The notes: generated from the letters alone by a model not told the origin. A DNA stretch of 64,000 nt from Candidatus Fluviicola riflensis (GCA_002243285.1 CP022585.1:434001-498000), one strand, 5' to 3'. Shown: positions 8,198 to 16,876, counted from the first letter of the stretch. Made by a program: numbers and translations.

Positions 8198-9241
8198 TTA
8201 AAATTCCTCGATCACTTCCATTGCTACCCGAAAGCCGCGAAAAGGCGATGTTTCAGTTGTTGAATCGTAGGTTTCTTCGGCGGTGTTTTGCAGGTAATAA
8301 CCGGTGTCGTTCCAGCTTCCACCTTTGGTAATTCCGTACTCGGCAACCATTTCTTCGATATTTCCGGCCATGTTGTACAATCCGCTGAGACCCGGGAAAA
8401 AGCTGTAAACCGGCGTTGTGATATCGGAGCAGTCATTCAGTTTTCCAGGAGTATTGATACAAGTATAACCTGGCGATCCGATGTAAAAACGATTCCGGAT
8501 CGTATCGGATTGATAAATCAGTGTACCTTCAATGGTCTGTACCGAAGCCTGATCGATCATTTTGAAATTCGCCAGCCAGTTACCGGTACTATGCTGCAGC
8601 GAATGAGGAAATCCACGGGCTTCCCTTGCCCACGGAAAAATGGACTCATAAGCTTTGTAAACGATAGACGTCATTTCTCCTTTTTCAGGTTTTTGATATT
8701 CTGCTCCCGAAAGCGCGGCATACAGCCATTCGTTTTTTGTGGGTAAACGGAAGTGCACCTTCTTGTATTTACGATCCGGATTTTCATTGTAACGATCCGT
8801 CAGCCAGGCACAGTAATCGATGGCTTGCTGATGTGTAATCCCCACCAACGGATAATAGCGGTAAGCCGGGTGACGCAGGTAATATTCCAGGTAACCCTGA
8901 TTGTACATACGTTTTGTTGTCCAGACTGTGGTGTCCGGCAATGCGGGAGCATACTTATCGTAATTCTCGCGAGTCAGCCAATACAGGTACTCCAGGTAAT
9001 CAAAATTACAAACTTCATAAGCGCTGATGTAAAAAGGAGTAACTTTAAACATGTTAGGTTCCGGCGAAGGATTGAAGGGCACATCTACATCTCCACTATA
9101 ATCCTTCAGGTAAACTGTTCCGCTATCCATAAACACCATCCGGGAGTCTACTATAGCTTTCCGGTATTTTTTTTCAGCATTCTTTTGGGCGTAAACAAAA
9201 GAAGAGCACAGTAGAGAGAGGAAAAGTAGTAAGCGCAGCAT
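8198..9241 (-). CDS. Exported FGE-sulfatase-domain (SUMF1/GldK-like) protein
   Basis: This 347-residue protein has a cleavable signal peptide (LLLFLSLLCSSFVYAQ) followed by an FGE-sulfatase fold of the formylglycine-generating enzyme family. Typical elements are YEVCNFDYLEYLYW, HQQAIDYCAWLT, FRLPTKNEWLYAA, GLYNMAGNIEEMVAEYG, KGGSWNDTGYYLQ and SPFRGFRVAM. In Bacteroidota this fold occurs in the gliding/T9SS proteins GldK and GldJ as well as in enzymes, so it may be structural rather than catalytic. The copper-site cysteine pair of true FGE is not evident. It is exported, and its partners are unknown. It is convergent with nothing and stands alone. Confidence 0.75.
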   Translation of the reverse strand: MLRLLLFLSLLCSSFVYAQKNAEKKYRKAIVDSRMVFMDSGTVYLKDYSGDVDVPFNPSPEPNMFKVTPFYISAYEVCNFDYLEYLYWLTRENYDKYAPALPDTTVWTTKRMYNQGYLEYYLRHPAYRYYPLVGITHQQAIDYCAWLTDRYNENPDRKYKKVHFRLPTKNEWLYAALSGAEYQKPEKGEMTSIVYKAYESIFPWAREARGFPHSLQHSTGNWLANFKMIDQASVQTIEGTLIYQSDTIRNRFYIGSPGYTCINTPGKLNDCSDITTPVYSFFPGLSGLYNMAGNIEEMVAEYGITKGGSWNDTGYYLQNTAEETYDSTTETSPFRGFRVAMEVIEEF

Positions 9242-9546
9242 AAAAACGTTTTTCAGAGAAACGGAAATTCCCTCAACTCGTTACAAATAGCAGTAAAACT
9301 TATTTGAGGAGGTTATTCCCCAATGGCATTAAGTAACAATCGCAAGAGAACAAGGTGCATTAAGCGCAATAGAATCTCTGTTTGAGCTCAGCTATCGGGT
9401 TGTTTGTAAAACAAACCGTTAATGGCGTTTTGCGAGTTGGGATGAGATAGCTTAACAAACCGTAGTTCTCAAGATTGGGACTTACAGCCTTGATTTTTTG
9501 CCTACTTTTTTATCAAGAAAAAAGTAGGGAGTAATGGCGAAGTAGT
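9242..9546. other. Intergenic region with a poly-A/T hairpin
   Basis: No gene is seen. Near the kinase gene a perfect 11-bp inverted repeat CCTACTTTTTT/AAAAAAGTAGG (9501-9511, 9518-9528) with a 6-nt loop lies 19 nt beyond the kinase stop codon, and could end its minus-strand transcript. GTTTGT-AAA-ACAAAC near 9402-9416 forms another short hairpin. The remainder has no coding signal. Confidence 0.55.
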
Positions 9547-10332
9547 TTACCGAAACCGAAATTCGAAACCAAGTCCATCCCTGCGAAGCCAAACCAACTC
9601 TGCATCCAACTGCTCCGCAAGCGTCACGATCAATTGCAACCCCAAACTGCTGTTTTTGTCGATATCGTAATTTTCGGGCAAACCGATGCCATTATCTTTT
9701 ACCACCAGCACAAACAGCTTGTTTTCTTTCGTAAAAGAAATTTCAATAATTCCCTTCCGATCAGGAAATGCATACTTGTAACTGTTGCTGATGGTTTCGT
9801 TCAGGATTAATCCAATCGGAATCATCCGGTCTGCTTCCAGGATAATGTTGTGATCGATATCGAGTTGAAAATCAACCTCCACGTTGCTCATGCAAAAAGA
9901 GCTTTCGAGTCCCAGGATCAAATGGTGAATGTAAGTGGTAGAATTAATGTTGCTTAAATCTTTGCTTTGGTAGAGCATTTCATGAATAATCGACATCGAA
10001 TCGATCCTGTTCTTGCATTCGCGAACGAGTTCCAGGAAAACCGGATCTGTAGAATTGGCAGCTTGCAGGTTCATCAGACTGGCAATGATTTGCAGGTTGT
10101 TCTTCACCCGGTGATGCACTTCTTTCAGCAGCGATTCTTTTTCTTTGATCGTCACCACCGAGTTTTCCAGTTCCTCGCCCAGCATATTTACACCTGCGGC
10201 GATGGAATCAAAGACATCGTTGTTCGAACTAACTTCGGTTTGAACGTTAAATTCCAACCGCGCATACGACATGATCACATCTAAAATTGAATTGGTTCGC
10301 TCCTGGATATACTGATCGCACTTCTTTATCAT
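9547..10332 (-). CDS. Cytoplasmic HisKA_2-type sensor histidine kinase
   Basis: The protein is 261 residues long with no membrane segment and no recognisable sensor domain. The phosphoacceptor motif EVHHRVKNNLQII lies near residue 71 and marks the HisKA_2 (HWE-like) family. A HATPase_c domain follows, with LNETISNSYKYAF (N box) near 155-170 and DNGIGLPEN plus SLGLQL (G boxes) near 215-235. It should autophosphorylate and pass phosphate to a response regulator that is not encoded nearby. It lies 1 nt downstream of the STAS-like gene, so the two are almost certainly co-transcribed and the STAS protein may be its partner. Confidence 0.85.
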   Translation of the reverse strand: MIKKCDQYIQERTNSILDVIMSYARLEFNVQTEVSSNNDVFDSIAAGVNMLGEELENSVVTIKEKESLLKEVHHRVKNNLQIIASLMNLQAANSTDPVFLELVRECKNRIDSMSIIHEMLYQSKDLSNINSTTYIHHLILGLESSFCMSNVEVDFQLDIDHNIILEADRMIPIGLILNETISNSYKYAFPDRKGIIEISFTKENKLFVLVVKDNGIGLPENYDIDKNSSLGLQLIVTLAEQLDAELVWLRRDGLGFEFRFR

Positions 10333-10333
10333 C

Positions 10334-10720
10334 CTACAGATTTCTCAGCCATTGAAGCGCCTCTTTTTCATCCAGGAACAGCTTTGTAGATACAGCGGGT
10401 TTATTGATTCCAAGAAAAAAATTGCCGACCACTTTACTCACCGCAGAATCGATTAAGATCGCAAAAGCAATGGTATTGGTATCTCTTCCATTGGCCGTAA
10501 AAAAGGCGCGGGCTTCTCTCGAAATGGATTGGATTCCCCTTGAATCAATCAGCAGCGGAAACTTTTCGTCGACAAAAAAGCTGTTGACTAATATGGAATT
10601 CTCCCGTGCATCTTCCAGCGTGACTACGGCATTCTTTTTAACCCGCGTGCGGGCAATTCCATCAGCACCCATCCAGGTATGATAACACTTCAGTTCATGT
10701 GCAGCAGAGGGAATTTTCAT
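10334..10720 (-). CDS. STAS/SpoIIAA-like protein paired with a histidine kinase
   Basis: This 128-residue soluble protein has a pattern like the STAS/SpoIIAA or DUF7793-type fold: AVVTLEDARENS, then FPLLIDSRGIQSISREARAFF, then AFAILIDSAVSKVVGNFFLG, and a tail FLDEKEALQWL. The tail is typical of bacteroidete proteins found beside histidine kinases. A role in partner switching or kinase regulation is inferred. The frame extends to a TTG at 10750, but the ATG at 10720 is chosen because a TATTTTTG box (10726-10733) ends 5 nt before it. The histidine kinase starts 1 nt after its stop codon. Confidence 0.65.
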   Translation of the reverse strand: MKIPSAAHELKCYHTWMGADGIARTRVKKNAVVTLEDARENSILVNSFFVDEKFPLLIDSRGIQSISREARAFFTANGRDTNTIAFAILIDSAVSKVVGNFFLGINKPAVSTKLFLDEKEALQWLRNL

Positions 10721-10725
10721 AATTC

Positions 10726-10733
10726 CAAAAATA
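10726..10733 (-). promoter_or_regulatory. TAnnTTTG -7 box directly before a start codon
   Basis: TATTTTTG on the minus strand, with 5 nt (GAATT) between it and the ATG of the STAS-like gene. It implies a very short or absent 5' leader. Confidence 0.5.
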
Positions 10734-10870
10734 AGGAAAAACACAAGCAAAAGCAGGGATAATTATGGAATCTAAAAAAAATGCTGAACCCGTTTATTCC
10801 ACTGATATCGGGAAACTAAAGACTTGGTCGGGAAACAAAATGTGTTTGGTTTTGTCCATTCAGCAGTTGA

Positions 10871-12625
10871 CTAAATAGGAAATTCCAACCGGAAAACCGT
10901 TCCTTCATTACGTGATTCCAACACAAAATGACCTTCCAGCTGCAAAGTAAGCGCTTCTACAATTTCCAGCCCCAGCGAATTGCCTTTTTCGGTGGTTGTA
11001 GACTCTAATCCCGGCCCATTGTCAATAACCTCCAGCACAAACTGCCTGTGATCATTCGTAGTACGTACAATTAACTGTGGCTGCTCGATAGAAGTGAAGG
11101 CATGTTTAAAAGCGTTATTGATCACTTCCGATGCAATCAGGCCCAAAGGCACAGACCGGTCGATATCCAATTCGGAAGGGATCACTTTAAAGATACAATT
11201 CACCATTTTTTCAGGCGAACTAAACGCTTTTTGCTGCAATTCGAGAATGTCTCTCAGGTACGATTGAATATTCACCTTACCCAGATCGGCATCTTGCTGA
11301 TACAGGTTTTGGTGCATCAATGCAATGGATTGAATGCGTAATTTACTTTCCTGAAGTGCCTTGATGGCATTGGGGTCGGTAAGCTGTAATTCTTGCAGGT
11401 TCAATAAACTGGAAATAATCTGCAAACTGTTTTTTACGCGATGATGCACTTCTTTTAATAACACTTCACGCTCGTGCAATGCTTTGTCGATTTGACTGTT
11501 TTTGAGCCTGACCTTTTGATTGGTGATCGCGAGTTTGCGATTGAGCGTGCGAATTCTGCGGTTGTATAGAAAAAAGAGAATGAGTAAAATAACCAGGATG
11601 CCCATTGCAATAAATGCAGCATAAGTTTGGCGGGTTTGTGCATCCAGTTTCCGTGATTGGTTGGCAATGGTACGCTGATCGATTTTTTTCTGGTATTCTA
11701 CTTCCAGCTGCGCGATGTACTGATCATTCTCACTGGTAATGATCGAATCTTCATATGCATGCGACAGTTCAGAAAAATAAAGGGCTTTTCGAAAATCCCC
11801 CATTTTTTCATGCGTTTCCTTGAGTCCGTTGTAGGTAATCCGAATATCCGAAAAACTGCCGCTTTTTAGGCTCAGGTCCAGGCATAAATCGAGGAAGTAC
11901 AGCGACGAATCATAAAGCTCTTCCTTGCGAAAAACCTCAGCCAGGTTGTAATAAATATATAATTGAGAAGTTTCGTTCTTTTGTGATATATACGTTTTAA
12001 GCGCTTCACGGTAAGCCGTTTTTGCCTTTGAATACATTTTTTCTTCACTGTAGATGTTGGCGATGTTATTGTTTATATCCGCTATGTTCAGGTAAGCTTT
12101 CAATTGAATGAAATAAGTTTTGGATTGATTGTAATAATTCAAAGCAGTTTCATAATCACCTTTGTCATAAGCATCATTTCCCAAACCGTTGTAGGCTTCT
12201 GCAATGGTCTTTTTGGCGTTGATCTTTCGCGCCAGGTGAAGCGCCTGAACATAATCTGCATGTGATTTTTCATACTTTCCCAACGCTGAATAATTGTGGC
12301 CCATAAGCAAAAAAGAGGCGGACAAACCTTCGGTGTGATTGTGGCTGTGAAAGAGTTTCCTGGCACGCAAAGCATATTCCAGTGAAGATTTATAGGATCC
12401 GCGATAATTCTCAATCCGGCCTTTTCCCCAAAGTACCCGGGCGCGTAAAGTGTCATTTTTACTCGTTTTGGATAAACGGAGTGCCGAGTCAATAATTACC
12501 GTTGCTTCTACCAAATCGTAACGACTTAGTTTGTTTGCCTTGCTGACAAGCATCATTATCCTTGCTTCCTGGCAATGACCGTTAAAACACCATAAAAACA
12601 CAATAAAAAGCAGGGGTGCGCGCAT
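10871..12625 (-). CDS. TPR-containing membrane sensor histidine kinase (HisKA_2)
   Basis: The protein has 584 residues. A signal peptide (LLFIVFLWCFNGHC) leads into a periplasmic region of tandem TPR repeats (about 30-310, for example AEAYNGLGNDAYDKGDYETALNYY). A coiled coil and one membrane segment near 330-352 follow, then a short linker, HisKA_2 motif EVHHRVKNSLQIISSLLNLQ near 392, and HATPase_c with NNAFKHAF near 490 and DNGPGL near 535. This is the standard architecture of bacteroidete TPR kinases that sense an unknown envelope signal. No response regulator is adjacent. The kinase core is similar to that of the cytoplasmic kinase just downstream, so the two may be related by duplication. 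A TACTTTTA box at 12659-12666 is a candidate promoter. Confidence 0.88.
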   Translation of the reverse strand: MRAPLLFIVFLWCFNGHCQEARIMMLVSKANKLSRYDLVEATVIIDSALRLSKTSKNDTLRARVLWGKGRIENYRGSYKSSLEYALRARKLFHSHNHTEGLSASFLLMGHNYSALGKYEKSHADYVQALHLARKINAKKTIAEAYNGLGNDAYDKGDYETALNYYNQSKTYFIQLKAYLNIADINNNIANIYSEEKMYSKAKTAYREALKTYISQKNETSQLYIYYNLAEVFRKEELYDSSLYFLDLCLDLSLKSGSFSDIRITYNGLKETHEKMGDFRKALYFSELSHAYEDSIITSENDQYIAQLEVEYQKKIDQRTIANQSRKLDAQTRQTYAAFIAMGILVILLILFFLYNRRIRTLNRKLAITNQKVRLKNSQIDKALHEREVLLKEVHHRVKNSLQIISSLLNLQELQLTDPNAIKALQESKLRIQSIALMHQNLYQQDADLGKVNIQSYLRDILELQQKAFSSPEKMVNCIFKVIPSELDIDRSVPLGLIASEVINNAFKHAFTSIEQPQLIVRTTNDHRQFVLEVIDNGPGLESTTTEKGNSLGLEIVEALTLQLEGHFVLESRNEGTVFRLEFPI

Positions 12626-12876
12626 GTTAAAAAGCTGAAAATGTAGCAGTTGTTGAGGTAAAAGTACTTCTTTTTAGCTAATTACGATTTCTATAGTTGA
12701 AAACTTTCAGGATGCTTGATTTGAATGAATCCAAGCCGGGAATTATGAATAGCAGAATCATCAATTATCAAGGAGTACTTCCTTCATAATTTTCGAATTC
12801 ATAATTGATAATTCAAGGATGCGTAATCCAACATCAAAAACATTTGGTTACCTTCGTCCTATTAGTACAGATCACG
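12626..12876. repeat. Intergenic region with dispersed AT-rich repeat
   Basis: Divergent region between the TPR kinase and the DUF3467 gene. Positions 12783-12813 contain a 31-nt word that is present, exactly and in the opposite orientation, at 36571-36601, and with one mismatch at 36125-36155. The word is largely self-complementary around GAATTC. A weak box TACCTTCG (12849-12856) may serve the DUF3467 gene. Confidence 0.65.
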
Positions 12877-13185
12877 ATGGAAAAGAACGACAATCAGTTA
12901 AATATTGAGCTATCCGAGGAGTTAGCCGAAGGAATTTATTCAAATCTGGCCATCATCACGCATTCGCAGGCCGAATTTGTCACCGATTTTATCCAGATGA
13001 TGCCGGGTATGCCCAAAGCAAAAGTCCGTTCCCGTGTGATTATGTCGCCGCAAAACGCGAAACGTCTGATGCGCGCGCTTGCTGAAAATATTCAGAAATA
13101 CGAACAGGCAAATGGCGTAATTGTTGATACCGAAAGCACACCGTTTCCACCAATGAATTTTGGAGGACCGGCTACTCAGGCATAA
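12877..13185 (+). CDS. DUF3467 family protein
   Basis: The protein is 102 residues long from the ATG at 12877. It matches the small DUF3467 family: NIELSEELAEGIYSNLAIITHS, then DFIQMMPGMPKAKVRSRVIM, then PQNAKRLMRALAENIQKYE. The family is soluble, nearly universal in Bacteroidota and of unknown function. A longer frame exists from 12805, but the extra 24 residues are translated intergenic repeat and lack conservation. It is followed 35 nt later by the HMA-domain gene. Confidence 0.85.
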   Translation: MEKNDNQLNIELSEELAEGIYSNLAIITHSQAEFVTDFIQMMPGMPKAKVRSRVIMSPQNAKRLMRALAENIQKYEQANGVIVDTESTPFPPMNFGGPATQA

Positions 13186-13220
13186 TCTGCTTAAAAAGCT
13201 GCATTCACAACAATCCGAAT

Positions 13221-13556
13221 ATGAAACTATTTTTAGCAATTACAGCGCTTTTGTTCACGTTTACAACAACAGCTCAAAGCAAGCAAACGGTCGTTATTAA
13301 AACACCGAACACGTGTAACCATTGCAAAATATGTGAAACTTGCGGCGGAAAATTGGAAACGGATCTGTACTTCGTGCGTGGAATCAAACTGGTGACTTAC
13401 AACGAGGTCGATCAAACAACGACTGTCGTTTACAAATCCAAACTGATCACACCGGATAAAATCCGCCAGGAAATCGCCAAGCTGGGTTTTGCTGCCGACG
13501 ACATTCCTGCCGACCCGAAAGGTTACGAACAGCGCGATGGGTGTTGTAAAAACTGA
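13221..13556 (+). CDS. Exported heavy-metal-associated (HMA-like) protein
   Basis: The protein has 111 residues, with a signal peptide (MKLFLAITALLFTFTTTAQS) and a small ferredoxin-like HMA fold. Metal-binding cysteines lie in TCNHCKICETCGG near residues 31-43, and a GCCKN tail adds two more. The pattern KLVTYNEVDQTTTVVYKSKLITPDKIRQEI is that of HMA strands and helices. It should bind copper or a similar ion in the periplasm. No transporter is adjacent, so its partner is unknown. Confidence 0.75.
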   Translation: MKLFLAITALLFTFTTTAQSKQTVVIKTPNTCNHCKICETCGGKLETDLYFVRGIKLVTYNEVDQTTTVVYKSKLITPDKIRQEIAKLGFAADDIPADPKGYEQRDGCCKN

Positions 13557-13898
13557 TACTTCATACCGGCCAACGATCCATTATTTCCCCCACAGATGCG
13601 TTAGCCTCAGGCTAACGCCCAAGTCGAAAATTAATGAAAACCGCTGAGGCGGATATTTGTAAACATTTTGTTGGCTCCTTCATTCGTTCACGTGTCTGCC
13701 TTAGGCTGATTCGTGGCTGAAAAATTATGCGCTGATTATCGTTTACAAAGGCGCTGCCGTTAGGAGCGCAAAAATCTGCGCATCTGTGGGAGCCTATTTA
13801 TTGTTTTTGTGGTTGGCTGCAATTATTTTTAGACAAGCCTAATTTTATTATTTATTTATCTGAAATATATTTATATTTGTATCGAAAAATCGGTCCAA
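13557..13898. repeat. Composite of intergenic hairpins
   Basis: No gene is seen. The region is bounded by a perfect 12-bp inverted repeat CCCACAGATGCG/CGCATCTGTGGG (13589-13600, 13779-13790). Inside lie a perfect 9-bp hairpin GCGTTAGCC-TCA-GGCTAACGC (13598-13618) and a 5-bp hairpin GCGCT-GCCGTTAGG-AGCGC (13751-13769) followed by five A. The last recurs as GCGTG-TCCGTTAGG-CACGC at 61109-61127 with a compensated stem. Confidence 0.7.
13872..13879 (+). promoter_or_regulatory. TAnnTTTG -7 box (TATATTTG)
   Basis: TATATTTG lies 19 nt before the ATG of the di-haem oxidoreductase gene and probably drives the three-gene operon that follows. Confidence 0.5.
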
Positions 13899-15092
13899 AT
13901 GAAAATTAATACATTCCTTTTTCTTGTCTTTTCCGCATTGGTGATCTTCGTCTCCTGCAAAAAGCTTATGCCGGGCGCGGCTCCCAATAGTGAAGTATTG
14001 GATGGGCCGGTTGAAGGATTGACAACCGAAGAAACAGCGAGGTTTTTAAAAGGTGATGCCGCTTTCAGTGAAGTATTTACTTCCGGTAAAGGATTGGGTT
14101 CCACGTTTGTTGCGTCTAGCTGTATTAGCTGCCATGCCGGTGATGGAAAAGGACATCCGTCAACAACACTTACACGTTTTGGGCAACCCGATGAATTTGG
14201 TAACCTGTTTCTGGAATACGGCGGACCTCAATTACAAAACAAAGCACTTCCGGGGTATCTGCCCGAGCAAATTCCTGCCGGAGCAACTTTCTCAAAATTC
14301 ACACCACCCGCCAATACCGGATTGGGTTTCCTGGATTACGTGACCGATGCTGATATAATGGCTATGGCCGATCCGAACGATGAAGACGGCGATGGCATTT
14401 CAGGAGTTCCCAACTGGATTACAGTGCCCGGTTATGTGACACTTCGTCCCAATGCAATTTCACAAAACGGAAAACACATTTGTCGCTTCGGGAAAAAAGC
14501 TGCGGCTTACGACCTGCTGCACCAAACGGTAAATGCTTACAACCAAGATATGGGAATTGCATCTGCTTACAATCCCATTGACGTTTATACGCACGAGGCA
14601 ATCGATCCGGAAATCAGTACTCAGGCAGTGCAGGATGTGGTTTTTTACCTGCGTACGCTCAAAGCGCCTATTCCTAGAAACCAGGATGATCCGGAAGTAA
14701 TCCAAGGCAAAGCGATTTTCAACCAGCTTAATTGCGTCGGTTGCCACAAACCAACATTAACAACCGGTTATTCACCTATCAAAGCGCTGTCGAACAAAGA
14801 ATTTCATCCTTTCACGGATTTGCTGCTTCATGATATGGGAGCCGGATTGAACGACGGTTATACCGAAGGAAGTGCGAAAACAGCCGAATGGCGTACACCA
14901 CCACTTTGGGGACTCGGATTATCTGCACTTTCTCAAGGGGGAGCGTTTTTCCTAATGCATGACGGACGTGCTCACAGCATTGAAGAAGCTATTCTCCTTC
15001 ACGGAGGCGAAGCTGCCACAAGCAGAGGATTGTACCAAAACCTGGATGAATCGGATAAAAGTTCATTGATCACTTATTTAATGTCGCTGTAA
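13899..15092 (+). CDS. Di-haem c-type oxidoreductase lipoprotein (DUF1111 family)
   Basis: This 397-residue lipoprotein (lipobox LVIFVSCKK) has two c-type haem sites, CISCH near residue 74 and CVGCH near residue 279, both in the arrangement of the DUF1111 di-haem oxidoreductase/putative peroxidase family. Conserved family stretches include PLWGLGL near the end and FFLMHDGRAHSIEEAILLHGGEA. It acts in the periplasm or on the outer membrane as an electron-transfer enzyme; its substrate is unknown. It overlaps the downstream Rieske gene at TAATG (stop and start share one base), so the two are translationally coupled and probably exchange electrons. Confidence 0.85.
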   Translation: MKINTFLFLVFSALVIFVSCKKLMPGAAPNSEVLDGPVEGLTTEETARFLKGDAAFSEVFTSGKGLGSTFVASSCISCHAGDGKGHPSTTLTRFGQPDEFGNLFLEYGGPQLQNKALPGYLPEQIPAGATFSKFTPPANTGLGFLDYVTDADIMAMADPNDEDGDGISGVPNWITVPGYVTLRPNAISQNGKHICRFGKKAAAYDLLHQTVNAYNQDMGIASAYNPIDVYTHEAIDPEISTQAVQDVVFYLRTLKAPIPRNQDDPEVIQGKAIFNQLNCVGCHKPTLTTGYSPIKALSNKEFHPFTDLLLHDMGAGLNDGYTEGSAKTAEWRTPPLWGLGLSALSQGGAFFLMHDGRAHSIEEAILLHGGEAATSRGLYQNLDESDKSSLITYLMSL

Positions 15093-15532
15093 TGGACAGA
15101 CGTGATTTTATGAGATCATGTGGCTACGCCTGCCTCAGCGGAATTGCCATTACGACCATTCTCCAAAGCTGCGCGACCGGTAAAATTGTGTCGGGTACCA
15201 TCGATCAATCTGAACTGCTTGTTGATTTGGCCGATTTTGAACAAATGAAAAAAAAGGAGCAGAGCTTTCGGAAATACATCATCGTTCGCAACGAATCCTT
15301 GCAATTTCCACTGGGTATTTACCGGTTCAGCGAAACCGAATACACGGCGCTTTACCTGAAATGCACGCATCAGGGGGCTGAATTGCAAGTGTTTGGCGAC
15401 AAGATTCAATGTCCGGCACATGGAAGCGAATTCAGCAATCGCGGAGCGGTAGAAAGTGGCCCCGCATCAGAAAAACTGCGCGAATTCCCGGTTCGGATCG
15501 ATAATAAACAACTAAAAATATCCCTGGTATGA
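15092..15532 (+). CDS. Rieske [2Fe-2S] lipoprotein
   Basis: This 146-residue protein starts with a twin-arginine-like leader (MDRRDFMRSCGYACLSG) that also contains a lipobox (LQSCATG). The Rieske ligands are seen as CTHQGAEL near residues 91-98 and CPAHGSEF near 107-114. It should carry a [2Fe-2S] cluster in the periplasm. It lies between the di-haem enzyme and the porin and overlaps both (ATGA with the porin), which points to one electron-transfer complex. It is not a cytochrome bc1 component, since no cytochrome b gene is near. Confidence 0.85.
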   Translation: MDRRDFMRSCGYACLSGIAITTILQSCATGKIVSGTIDQSELLVDLADFEQMKKKEQSFRKYIIVRNESLQFPLGIYRFSETEYTALYLKCTHQGAELQVFGDKIQCPAHGSEFSNRGAVESGPASEKLREFPVRIDNKQLKISLV

Positions 15533-16833
15533 GCTCTGTTAAAAAGAATGTTGAATGCTTAATTTTGAATGTTGAATTGGGGGCTTCCTTCAACATTCAA
15601 CACTCAACATTCAAAATTGCACTGCTGCTTGTGATTTTAGGATTCAGCTCACTGGCTACCGCCCAGGTCGACAGTTCCCTGTTTGTCCGTATTCCAAAAG
15701 ACACCAGCAAACCTGCGCTGAACATGGATGCGATCTACAACCGTCCGTTTCTAACTCTTGGAAAATCACCTGTTGCCATTGGTGGTTACCTCGAAGCAAA
15801 CTGGCAATACCTGGTTACCGATGGTGTTACCGAAGGACATCAATTCCAGGCGCGCCGGATGACCCTATTTGTTTCTTCAGCCATTACGCGCCGTATTAAA
15901 TTTCTGAGTGAAATTGAGTTTGAAGAAGGCGGAAAAGAAATTTCCCTTGAATTTGCTTCGCTCGATGTGGAATTTTACCCGCTGATCAATTTCAGGGGCG
16001 GAATTATTATGAACCCGATCGGAGCGTTTAATCAAAACCATGATGGCCCGAAATGGGAATTTGTAGACCGTCCGATTTCTGCCACACAAATGCTGCCCGC
16101 CACCTGGAGTAATTCCGGGTTCGGTCTCTACGGAAAAAATTACAAGGGAAACTGGATGTTTGGTTACGAAGCCTATTTGTCTGGCAATTTCGACAATTCC
16201 ATTATTGATAACGAAGAAAACAAGACCTTTCTTCCTGCAGCCAAAGCCAACCCTGAACGTTTCGAAGAAATCAACAGTGGCCTGCCTTTGGTAACGGGAA
16301 AAATTGCCGTTAGAAACAGGAAAATTGGCGAGTTGGGCCTTTCCTACATGGGAGGTGTGTACAACAAGTTCCAGGACGACGGCTTACAACTAGACAAAAA
16401 ACGACGGGTTGATGTATTTGCCGCAGATTTCAACACCACCGTTCCGAAAATCAAAACAACCATAATCGCTGAATGGGCATGGGTTTTTGTAGATGTTCCC
16501 GGAACCTATACCCAACAATTCGGCGACCGGCAATACGGCGGGTTCATCGATATTGTTCAACCTGTGTTGACCCGAACGATTTTCGGCTGGAAAAATGCAA
16601 CGCTTAACCTTGCGTGCCGTTTCGAATACACTGATTGGAACGTTGGCCGCTTCAACGAAACTGGTGGAAATATTTCAGAAGATGTATGGAGCATTGTTCC
16701 GGCAATCAGTTTCAGACCAAGTCCACAAACTGTATTCCGTTTCAACTACCGCTATCTTTCTCAACAGGATATTTTAGGGAATTTACCCGCACTTACCGGA
16801 GGTTTCCAGTTAGGGTTTGCTACTTATTTCTAG
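15529..16833 (+). CDS. Outer-membrane porin-like beta-barrel
   Basis: The 434-residue protein has a signal peptide and a beta-barrel body like phosphate-selective porins (OprO/OprP type). Barrel features include GGYLEANWQYLV, the RRMTLFVSSAITRRIKFLSEIEFEEG strand pair, and the C-terminal FRFNYRYLSQ...FQLGFATYF with terminal Phe. Its start is unusual: between MSSVKK and IALLLVILGFSSLATAQ lie 23 residues encoded by a dispersed intergenic repeat (15547-15615). The insertion is in frame and leaves the hydrophobic core intact. It is the third gene of an operon with the di-haem and Rieske proteins, so it may admit the substrate. Confidence 0.8.
   Translation: MSSVKKNVECLILNVELGASFNIQHSTFKIALLLVILGFSSLATAQVDSSLFVRIPKDTSKPALNMDAIYNRPFLTLGKSPVAIGGYLEANWQYLVTDGVTEGHQFQARRMTLFVSSAITRRIKFLSEIEFEEGGKEISLEFASLDVEFYPLINFRGGIIMNPIGAFNQNHDGPKWEFVDRPISATQMLPATWSNSGFGLYGKNYKGNWMFGYEAYLSGNFDNSIIDNEENKTFLPAAKANPERFEEINSGLPLVTGKIAVRNRKIGELGLSYMGGVYNKFQDDGLQLDKKRRVDVFAADFNTTVPKIKTTIIAEWAWVFVDVPGTYTQQFGDRQYGGFIDIVQPVLTRTIFGWKNATLNLACRFEYTDWNVGRFNETGGNISEDVWSIVPAISFRPSPQTVFRFNYRYLSQQDILGNLPALTGGFQLGFATYF
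15547..15617. repeat. Intergenic-type repeat inserted in the porin signal region
   Basis: The stretch starts with an 18-nt word, AATGTTGAATGCTTAATT, that also occurs at 36557-36574 in a true intergenic region. It continues with TTGAATGTTGAA facing TTCAACATTCAA across a short loop, so it is an inverted repeat. It contributes exactly 69 nt of coding sequence to the porin. Confidence 0.8.
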
Positions 16834-16868
16834 TAATCATCGTTGTTTTCATTTTACCGTTCATCAGC

Positions 16869-16876
16869 TAATTTTG
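16869..16876 (+). promoter_or_regulatory. TTG-N23-TAATTTTG promoter
   Basis: TAATTTTG fits the -7 consensus, with a TTG at 16843-16845 as candidate -33 element. It precedes the small lipoprotein gene at 16967 with a leader of about 85 nt. Confidence 0.4.

Noticed and set aside
9501..9528. Poly-A/T hairpin as a standard rho-independent terminator
   Set aside because: The stem is perfect but neither side has a clear T-tail after it; kept only as a hairpin.
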